Of a DNA stretch of 10,527 bases, positions 5,850 to 10,527 are shown in pieces (the first letter of the stretch is position 1; every line of letters starts with the position of its first letter). The notes beneath the pieces are model-generated. The model had not been told where the DNA came from. It did no database searches and was given only the letters and a program-made list of their open reading frames with translations. The position numbers and the translations under genes were made by a program. This stretch comes from Thermomicrobiaceae bacterium (GTDB taxonomy: Bacteria; Chloroflexota; Chloroflexia; Thermomicrobiales; Thermomicrobiaceae), in assembly GCA_025966355.1 (NCBI GenBank), contig JAICWZ010000031.1, forward strand, positions 1 to 10,527, written 5' to 3'.

Positions 5850-6254
5850 GTGGCGCGGGTGCCGATCATTCGCATCGGCGACATGCTGATCGCCAGCGTA
5901 CAGGAAGACATCAACGATCGGGAAGCGACCGACCTCCAGGATGAACTATTTCAATTGCTTGAACGAACCGGAGCAATGGGCGTCATCCTCGATGTGTCGT
6001 TGCTTCAATTGATCGATTCGTTTTTGGGGCGCATGCTCCGTGAAGTCGCTCTGGGAGCTCGCCTATTGGGTGCGCAGACCGTTGTTGTCGGAATCCAGCC
6101 GGCCGTCGCGGTGACGCTTGTCGAACTCGGACTGGAACTCACCGGCGTGCGCACGGCACTGAATTCTGACAAAGGGCTTCGCCTCCTCCGTCAACTGATG
6201 GCCCGTACGCGCACCGGAAATTGGAGCTGGAATGAACGCTCGCGAAAGCACTGA
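5850..6254 (+). CDS. rsbS: RsbS, STAS-domain stressosome antagonist
   Basis: Single STAS-domain subunit of the stressosome that sequesters RsbT. The 134-residue sequence has the RsbS hallmarks: VPIIRIGDMLIASVQEDIND at the N terminus, LQLIDSFLG with phospho-acceptor Ser57 (Ser59 in B. subtilis), VVVGIQPAVAVTLVELGLEL (82-101) and RTALNSDKGLRLL near the C terminus. The GIQPAVAVTLxELG segment is nearly the same as I recall for B. subtilis RsbS. The start is GTG 5850, directly after the TAG of the preceding gene, with GGAGG about five bases upstream. The C terminus is about 10-15 residues longer than usual, and its codons overlap the start of rsbT by 23 bases. Confidence 0.95.
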   Translation: MARVPIIRIGDMLIASVQEDINDREATDLQDELFQLLERTGAMGVILDVSLLQLIDSFLGRMLREVALGARLLGAQTVVVGIQPAVAVTLVELGLELTGVRTALNSDKGLRLLRQLMARTRTGNWSWNERSRKH

Positions 6255-6666
6255 GCTCCTCGTTCCGATCGAAGGGGAAAGCGGAATTGTCAACGCCCGT
6301 TCCCTGGCACGGAACATCGCGCGCGAACTCGGTTTCGGAATGGTCGACCAAAGTCGCATCGCGACGGCGGTCTCCGAACTCACGCGGAACATCGTGCGCT
6401 ATGCATCCGGAGGCCGAGGTGAGGTTGTCATCCGCGAGGTTGCCGGCCCGGCGGATCAGCCGGGGGTTGAAATTGTCGTCTCGGATGAAGGCCCGGGTAT
6501 TGCCGATATCGAGTTCGCGATGCGTGAAGGGGTTTCATCGTCGACGGGTCTTGGCATGGGTTTGCCCGGAACCAGGCGGCTCATGGATGAAATGAAGATC
6601 GAGAGCGGCGCCGGCCGGGGAACGGTTATCACGATTCGGAAGTGGCGTCGTCAGAGTGGCAAATAG
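6232..6666 (+). CDS. rsbT: RsbT, serine/threonine switch kinase of the stressosome
   Basis: GHKL-type protein kinase that phosphorylates RsbS (Ser57) and RsbR (Thr84) on stress, leaves the stressosome and activates a partner carrying an RsbU_N-type domain. The 144-residue sequence shows all ATP-site boxes: N-box SELTRNIVRYA with Glu49 and Asn53, G1 DEGPGIADIEFAMREG with Asp85 (equivalent to B. subtilis RsbT Asp78), and G2 STGLGMGLPGTRRLMDEM (104-121). It lacks membrane segments. GGAG five bases before ATG 6232 serves as ribosome site within the end of rsbS. The natural target here is the RsbU_N histidine kinase encoded first in the operon; that link is inference. Confidence 0.94.
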   Translation: MNARESTELLVPIEGESGIVNARSLARNIARELGFGMVDQSRIATAVSELTRNIVRYASGGRGEVVIREVAGPADQPGVEIVVSDEGPGIADIEFAMREGVSSSTGLGMGLPGTRRLMDEMKIESGAGRGTVITIRKWRRQSGK

Positions 6667-7060
6667 TTCACACTTCTCGATCGATGGACCGGTCGATGTC
6701 GAGCGGGCGCGACGTCAGGGACGAGTCCTGGCACGATCGGTCGGTTTCGGGCCGGTTGATAGCGAAGCGGTCGTACTCTCTATATCGGAATTGGCAACCA
6801 ATCTTCTGCGCTACGCTCGATCCGGTTCGATTCTTCTTGATGCGATTGAGGAGTCCGGTCGGCGAGGTGTACGCGTCGAGAGTCGCGACGCCGGCCCTGG
6901 CATTTCCGACATCGAGCGTGCGCTCCGCGGAGGCAACAGCACGGCACGCAGTCTCGGCAGTGGAATCGCGAGCGTCCGTCGTCTAATGGACGATTTCATC
7001 ATCGACAGCGCCCCGACGGGCACCAAGATTGTGACACACAAATGGATTGCTCACCGCTGA
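6656..7060 (+). CDS. Second RsbT-like ATPase (GHKL anti-sigma/switch-kinase family)
   Basis: A 134-residue paralogue of RsbT, the length of B. subtilis RsbT. It keeps the N-box SELATNLLRYA (Glu45, Asn49) and G1 DAGPGISDIERAL (Asp78). The G2 loop is NSTARSLGSGIASVRRLMD, where GLGMGL of RsbT has become SLGSGI, so nucleotide turnover may differ. In many bacteria a domain of exactly this kind is fused ahead of a PP2C domain in proteins called ATP-binding SpoIIE-family phosphatases encoded after rsbRST; here it is a separate gene that overlaps the PP2C gene. Possible roles are a second switch kinase, an ATP-dependent partner of the phosphatase, or an anti-sigma factor. The start is GTG 6656, overlapping rsbT by 11 bases, with no strong Shine-Dalgarno, so translation is probably coupled. 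Confidence 0.88.
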   Translation: MANSSHFSIDGPVDVERARRQGRVLARSVGFGPVDSEAVVLSISELATNLLRYARSGSILLDAIEESGRRGVRVESRDAGPGISDIERALRGGNSTARSLGSGIASVRRLMDDFIIDSAPTGTKIVTHKWIAHR

Positions 7061-7647
7061 CGATCGCCGGTGCGAGTCGCCCGTTTCCGGGCGAGACGGT
7101 AAATGGCGATGCCTGGGTTCTTCACCGGTACGGCACTGTTTTTCGTCTGAGCGTCATCGATGGACTCGGGCACGGACCGGATGCGGCCGCGGCCACCCAG
7201 TCGGCGCTGAATTGCCTCGACGAGATCGTCGATCCCGAGCCGGCTGCGGCGATTGAAGCCTGTCACCAGGCGCTACGGAGTACGCGTGGTGCCGTGATGT
7301 TGGTCGCTCGCATCGACATCGCCGCTGGGCGCCTGCATGTTGCCGGCGTCGGGAACGTGGAAGCCCGGCTGCAGTTGGCGGACGGTGAACACCGGATCGT
7401 CAGCTATCGCGGGATCGTCGGCGTCGTTCTTCCGACAATCCGAACGTTCGATTACTCGTTGTCGTCCCCGTGGCGACTCCTTGTCCATACCGATGGGATC
7501 AGAGGGCGCTTCGATCTGGCCACCGAAATCGATGGTGAGACGATTGACTCCGAATGGGCGCAGCGCTTTCTCGTGCGCTGGGCCCGGCCGACAGACGACG
7601 CAACGGTCGTTGTCGTGACGCCGAACGGACAACAGGAATGTCCTTGA
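7042..7647 (+). CDS. rsbX: RsbX-like PP2C/SpoIIE phosphatase
   Basis: Manganese-dependent phosphatase expected to remove phosphate from RsbS and RsbR so that the stressosome recaptures RsbT and the response ends. The 201 residues match RsbX in length (199 in B. subtilis) and show the PP2C landmarks: VNGDAWV with Asp23, VIDGLGHGPDAAAAT with Asp40-Gly41, VAGVGNVEARL (100-110), LLVHTDGIRGRF with Asp151 and RPTDDATVVVV with Asp185/Asp186. There is no regulatory or membrane domain. ATG 7042 lies inside the preceding ATPase gene (19-base overlap) and lacks a clear Shine-Dalgarno, which suggests coupled synthesis. It is the last gene of the operon and ends two bases from the stop codon of a convergent gene, with no room for a terminator between them. 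Confidence 0.9.
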   Translation: MDCSPLTIAGASRPFPGETVNGDAWVLHRYGTVFRLSVIDGLGHGPDAAAATQSALNCLDEIVDPEPAAAIEACHQALRSTRGAVMLVARIDIAAGRLHVAGVGNVEARLQLADGEHRIVSYRGIVGVVLPTIRTFDYSLSSPWRLLVHTDGIRGRFDLATEIDGETIDSEWAQRFLVRWARPTDDATVVVVTPNGQQECP

Positions 7648-7649
7648 GC

Positions 7650-8453
7650 TTACGGCCCACCGCCGGTTGAGTTGATCACCTCGCCGGTGATCCAGCGGGC
7701 ATCGTCGCTACAGAGCCAGGCGATGAGCCGCGCCGCATCATCCGGCTCACCCCAACGCCCCATCGGTTCCAGATCGAGGATTGTCCGGCGCAACACGTCA
7801 TCGGCATAGCCGGTGTCGGTCGCACCCGGGTTGACTGTATTGACGGTGATCCCGCGTGGCGCGAGATGAGCCGCCAGGCTGCGTGTCAGCTGATGCAGCG
7901 CACCCTTTGATGCGATGTAGGCGAGTTCGCCCGGCATCGGGCCGAGGTGCTGACCCGATGTCAGCATGACCACCCGGCCACCGGGACGGCGGTCATCGTG
8001 CCGAGCGGCCCATACCTGAATCAGGAGCAGCGTGCCGCGCACGTTCACCTCGAGATGCGCGTCGATCTCATCTGCGGTCAACTCCTCAAGAGTTCCGAGC
8101 GTGCTATAGGCGTGATTGGCGACCAGAATATCAACCTGGTCGAAGGCGGCGAACGCAGCCTGCACGACCTGATCTGGCGCATCAACTTCGCGAAAATCTG
8201 CCGCCAGCTGTTCGACGCGCCGGCCGGTCGCGCGCAGCTCCGAGTCGATCGCCTCGATCCCACCTGGATCGGCACCCCATGGCATTGCCGCATCGAATGG
8301 CGCCCACGAATGCACGAAGAGATCGGCGCCCTGTTCGGCCAGGCGCTTGGCGATCGCGAAGCCGATGCCGTTCCGCCGGCTGACGCCGGTGACCAGCGCC
8401 ACCCGACCGCTCAGCGGTGCTCCGCTTGTCTGCTCCATATCGCTGCCCTTCAT
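7650..8453 (-). CDS. Short-chain dehydrogenase/reductase (classical SDR, FabG-like)
   Basis: NAD(P)-dependent oxidoreductase of 267 residues acting on an unknown alcohol or ketone. The Rossmann nucleotide loop is TGVSRRNGIG (22-31), a variant of TGxxxGIG; LAADF (83-87) follows; VANHA (111-115) replaces the common NNAG; Asn137 in EVNVRG, Ser166, Tyr179 and Lys183 form the classical catalytic tetrad; NPGATDTG (208-215) follows. The Ser-Arg-Arg stretch in the loop suggests NADPH preference. An insertion around HSWAPFDAAMPWGADPG (48-64) after the second strand is uncommon in plain FabG proteins. The C terminus reads NSTGGGP. ATG 8453 has AGGA four bases upstream; ATG 8438 (Met6) with AAGGGC before it is an alternative. 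It follows the DUF6220-like gene by six bases, so they are probably co-transcribed. Confidence 0.9.
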   Translation of the reverse strand: MKGSDMEQTSGAPLSGRVALVTGVSRRNGIGFAIAKRLAEQGADLFVHSWAPFDAAMPWGADPGGIEAIDSELRATGRRVEQLAADFREVDAPDQVVQAAFAAFDQVDILVANHAYSTLGTLEELTADEIDAHLEVNVRGTLLLIQVWAARHDDRRPGGRVVMLTSGQHLGPMPGELAYIASKGALHQLTRSLAAHLAPRGITVNTVNPGATDTGYADDVLRRTILDLEPMGRWGEPDDAARLIAWLCSDDARWITGEVINSTGGGP

Positions 8454-8459
8454 CTGATC

Positions 8460-8867
8460 CTATTCTCCGTGGGCTGCGCGCACGGCGGATGGATCAGCGA
8501 CCGGGCCGCCGCGCATCGCTTCACGCCCATGCCGCATGAGCTGCGCCCCGGCACCAAGGATCAAGAGGCCGTTGAGCGGGTGGAATGCTTCGATCCACGG
8601 CTCGTTCGATTCAATCAGCGCGATCTGTACGATCGTCAGCACCAGGAGCAGCGCCGAGAAGAGGATGCGCTGCCGGCCGAGCATGCCGGCCAGCGCGAGC
8701 AGCAGGAGCGCCGCCGCGATCAGGGTGATTATGTAGCCGATCACTCGGTGCATTTCGATATCGCCGGCGCCGAAGATGCCGACACCGGCCAGGAAGAACT
8801 GCAAGACGATCAGGAGCATCGTGATCCCGCCGAGGACCATGTGGATGCGCGAAATGACGGTTCTCAT
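8460..8867 (-). CDS. Four-helix membrane protein, DUF6220-like
   Basis: A 135-residue integral membrane protein with four predicted helices (about 9-31, 42-62, 68-86 and 96-112) and a short polar C-terminal tail. It resembles the uncharacterised DUF6220 family: VLQFFLAGVGIF in helix 1, EMHRVIGY with His40 before helix 2, and AFHPLNGLLIL with His96 at helix 4. The conserved histidines at helix ends recall haem- or quinone-handling proteins, but no function is established. ATG 8867 is preferred because GGAG (8875-8878 on the complement) lies seven bases upstream; an in-frame GTG at 8894 has no ribosome site. The SDR gene follows after six bases. Confidence 0.82.
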   Translation of the reverse strand: MRTVISRIHMVLGGITMLLIVLQFFLAGVGIFGAGDIEMHRVIGYIITLIAAALLLLALAGMLGRQRILFSALLLVLTIVQIALIESNEPWIEAFHPLNGLLILGAGAQLMRHGREAMRGGPVADPSAVRAAHGE

Positions 8868-8937
8868 TGCATGACTCCGATCAGATTCGAACACGGACGG
8901 AGCAGGGGCGCTTGCTCACGCCCCGGTTGCTCCGAAC

Positions 8938-8966
8938 GGTATCGTCTCCTCCTACGGGAGAGTCAA
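8938..8966 (-). promoter_or_regulatory. Possible promoter for the DUF6220-like/SDR pair
   Basis: On the minus strand TTGACT (8961-8966) is followed after 17 bases by GATACC (8938-8943). The -35 is good and the -10 is poor (three of six). It lies in the 118-base gap between the two membrane protein genes. The predicted leader includes a hairpin GGGGCG/CGCCCC (8905-8924). Confidence 0.35.
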
Positions 8967-8985
8967 GCAATGCCGAATGGGCAAG

Positions 8986-9867
8986 TCAGGTTGCCCGGCG
9001 CGAGGTCGATCGCGGCAGCCGGCGCTGTTTCCCAGCGGATCGAGGCCGACCAGACTGCAACAGCGAGATGAAGGCGGCAATCAGCAGTGCGGTACCGGTC
9101 AGCATGATTCCCAGCAGCGAGCCGCTGGCCGACGGATCGTTGTTGACGAGCATCGCGGCGGCCATACCGGCCACGGCCGCGACCTCCAGCGTCAGAAATC
9201 CGGTCGTGGCGTAGGAGAGGCGTGTCGCCCAACTCGATCGGCGCAGCAGCCCGACGCCTGCGATCAACGCCGCCGGAATGACGAAAGCGAGATCCATCGT
9301 TCGCACGAGCCAGAAGAGCGTCGGATCTTGCTGATACTCGATTGGATGCTCGCCGTTGATCACCTGCGCGATACCACGAATCCAGGTGAGTGCGAAAAAG
9401 AACGGCAGCACGATCAACAGAGCGGCCAGTCCGCGGCGCAACCGATTCGAGAACACCGCCGCTTCCTCAGTCGCCAGCCCGTTCCACGCCCGGAGCGCGA
9501 CAGCCCAGCCGAGGATGATCAGCGCCAGGTAGAGCGGCACGGCGTATTCGTTGTTGCCGGGGTAGCGCCGGTACTCGGGACCGATGGTGAACTGAACGTT
9601 CGCGTAGAGCGCATACAACGCCGGGCCGATCGCCAGCTTCGACGCCAGCGGTTTACCCCGTAGCCAGAGCACTCCCGCGCCAATCGCGAGCGGCGCGGCG
9701 ACGCAGAGCGAGATGATCTCGCCACCGATCAGCTGTTGCCGGGCGTTGTCCGAAACATGAAAGCGAATGACGTTCGTGACCAATGGACCAAGGATCGCGC
9801 TGGCCGCGGTACCGACGCCAAGCGCGATCGATGCAATTCCGGTGAGTCGGTCGATTGGTAGTCGCAT
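8986..9867 (-). CDS. Multi-pass membrane protein of unknown family, about eight helices
   Basis: A 293-residue integral membrane protein. I do not recognise a family. Hydrophobic segments fall near residues 9-31, 49-69, 76-95, 109-127, 146-166, 188-208, 217-240 and 249-270, ending in a basic cytoplasmic tail (GRPRSAGKQRRLPRSTSRR). The loop IGPEYRRYPGNNEYAVPLY (95-113) and the loop INGEHPIEYQQDPTLFW (170-186) are the most distinctive parts and probably face outside. ATG 9867 is chosen because AAGGAG (9873-9878 on the complement) stands five bases upstream; the frame stays open to an earlier start at 9978 without a ribosome site. A six-pair hairpin GGGCAA/TTGCCC (8979-8996) overlaps the stop codon but lacks a U-tract. 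Confidence 0.78.
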   Translation of the reverse strand: MRLPIDRLTGIASIALGVGTAASAILGPLVTNVIRFHVSDNARQQLIGGEIISLCVAAPLAIGAGVLWLRGKPLASKLAIGPALYALYANVQFTIGPEYRRYPGNNEYAVPLYLALIILGWAVALRAWNGLATEEAAVFSNRLRRGLAALLIVLPFFFALTWIRGIAQVINGEHPIEYQQDPTLFWLVRTMDLAFVIPAALIAGVGLLRRSSWATRLSYATTGFLTLEVAAVAGMAAAMLVNNDPSASGSLLGIMLTGTALLIAAFISLLQSGRPRSAGKQRRLPRSTSRRAT

Positions 9868-10010
9868 ACCGGCTCCTTTCTCGGAACGACGCCCTGTGAT
9901 ACCGTCGCAAGTTTCACACCCGGTTGCGTGCTGCGATGTTGCGCGGTAACAAGTTCGCGGCCGGACTTTCTCGGACATTCGCGAGCCGTGGAAGAGGCAT
10001 AGAAGCTTGA

Positions 10011-10527
10011 TTACGTGATATGCAGATCGGCGCCGTAGAGCTGGAGGCCGAGACGCCGGGCAACGTGTTGCGAGTCGAGGTTATCCCATGAGGTGCTGTA
10101 GAGTGGGATGCGTCCGGCCGCGCGAACGTGTTGCGCCCAGCCCGCGGTGACCGCGCTGGCGTAGCCACGACGCCGGAACCGAGGGAGCGTCTCGACGCCT
10201 GCTTCCGAGGCGCGCGGTGATGTCCGCGCGCTGAAACAGGCAGAGACCGGCTGTCCGTCGTCCATGATCGCCAGGCAGGGCGCGCTTTCGGCCCACGATT
10301 CGGCCGACCCGCCAAATGTCGCGCTCAGCAGTTCCGGATCTGAGATGACGACCGGCTCGATGTCAGCGGGCACCGTCACCGACCCCGGCACATACCAGGC
10401 CGGCCCCTGCCAGATGCGCTCGACCGGGCCGTACTTCGTAAGGGCATCGAGGAGGCATTGAAGGGACGCGGGCGGTTCATGCAATTCGTTCGCGATCGGC
10501 TCATTGGCGAGCGCCGTTTCAAGCTCG
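10011..10527 (-). CDS. GNAT-family N-acetyltransferase, C-terminal part (partial)
   Basis: Transfers an acetyl group from acetyl-CoA to an amine; the substrate is unknown. Only the last 171 or so codons are present: the frame is open to the right edge, with ELETALANEPIANELHEPP ahead of a TTG (10484) that has no ribosome site, so the true start lies outside. The acetyl-CoA loop is in GVETLPRFRRRGYASAVTAGW, with the R-x-x-G-x-A signature as RRRGYA. The segment PLYSTSWDNLDSQHVARRLGLQLYG near the C terminus is typical of the FR47-like GNAT subgroup, where the Asn and Ser-x-x-Val/Ala positions line the cofactor site. It ends at TAA 10011-10013; the next gene on the same strand starts 143 bases further on. 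Confidence 0.88.
   Translation of the reverse strand, partial: ELETALANEPIANELHEPPASLQCLLDALTKYGPVERIWQGPAWYVPGSVTVPADIEPVVISDPELLSATFGGSAESWAESAPCLAIMDDGQPVSACFSARTSPRASEAGVETLPRFRRRGYASAVTAGWAQHVRAAGRIPLYSTSWDNLDSQHVARRLGLQLYGADLHIT

Noticed and set aside
7947..9071. 374-codon plus-strand frame spanning the SDR and DUF6220-like genes
   Set aside because: The opposite strand carries recognisable SDR catalytic residues and membrane helices; this frame yields a low-complexity product crossing two genes and has no ribosome site.
9914..10315. 133-codon minus-strand frame overlapping the GNAT gene
   Set aside because: It is an Arg/Ser-rich alternative frame of the acetyltransferase, whose own frame carries the acetyl-CoA motif.

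Overview
The window looks like chromosomal DNA from a GC-rich, free-living bacterium. The mix of an adenosylcobalamin-dependent (class II) ribonucleotide reductase under NrdR control, an RsbU_N-type stress signalling operon, a lipoprotein S41 peptidase and a small DUF6220-like membrane protein would fit Chloroflexota (Thermomicrobia-like) or a neighbouring phylum. That placement is inference from gene content; there is no rRNA or other taxonomic marker here.

Layout. (1) Positions 1-1300, minus strand: the first 433 codons of nrdJ, running off the left edge, preceded by a sigma70-like promoter and two NrdR boxes 32 bp apart. (2) Positions 1835-2735, plus strand: two small soluble proteins of unknown function, each with the same strong Shine-Dalgarno GAGAGGAG; the second is followed by a plausible intrinsic terminator. 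(3) Positions 2900-4021, plus strand: a secreted lipoprotein peptidase of family S41 with a short 13-residue tandem repeat after its lipobox. (4) Positions 4276-7647, plus strand: a tightly packed six-gene operon, preceded by a 14-bp inverted repeat. It encodes a histidine kinase with an RsbU N-terminal domain, a sensor-less RsbR-type STAS protein, RsbS, RsbT, a second RsbT-like ATPase and an RsbX-like PP2C phosphatase. (5) Positions 7650-9867, minus strand, convergent with the operon: an SDR oxidoreductase, a four-helix DUF6220-like membrane protein and an eight-helix membrane protein of unknown family. (6) Positions 10011-10527, minus strand: the C-terminal part of a GNAT acetyltransferase, running off the right edge.

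The main point of interest is the stressosome operon. RsbR, RsbS and RsbT are the recognised core of the stressosome: RsbT kinase is held by the RsbR:RsbS complex, phosphorylates it on stress, leaves, and activates a partner; RsbX resets the complex. In Bacillus subtilis the partner is RsbU, whose N-terminal domain binds RsbT and whose C-terminal domain is a PP2C phosphatase. Here that N-terminal domain is attached to a HisKA-HATPase histidine kinase, so released RsbT probably acts on a two-component kinase rather than on a phosphatase/anti-sigma pathway. No response regulator, sigma factor, RsbV or RsbW is encoded in the window, so the output lies elsewhere in the genome. The second ATPase next to RsbX looks like a separate-gene version of the ATPase-PP2C fusion proteins found near rsbRST in other bacteria.

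I see no tRNA, rRNA, CRISPR array, transposase or integrase.
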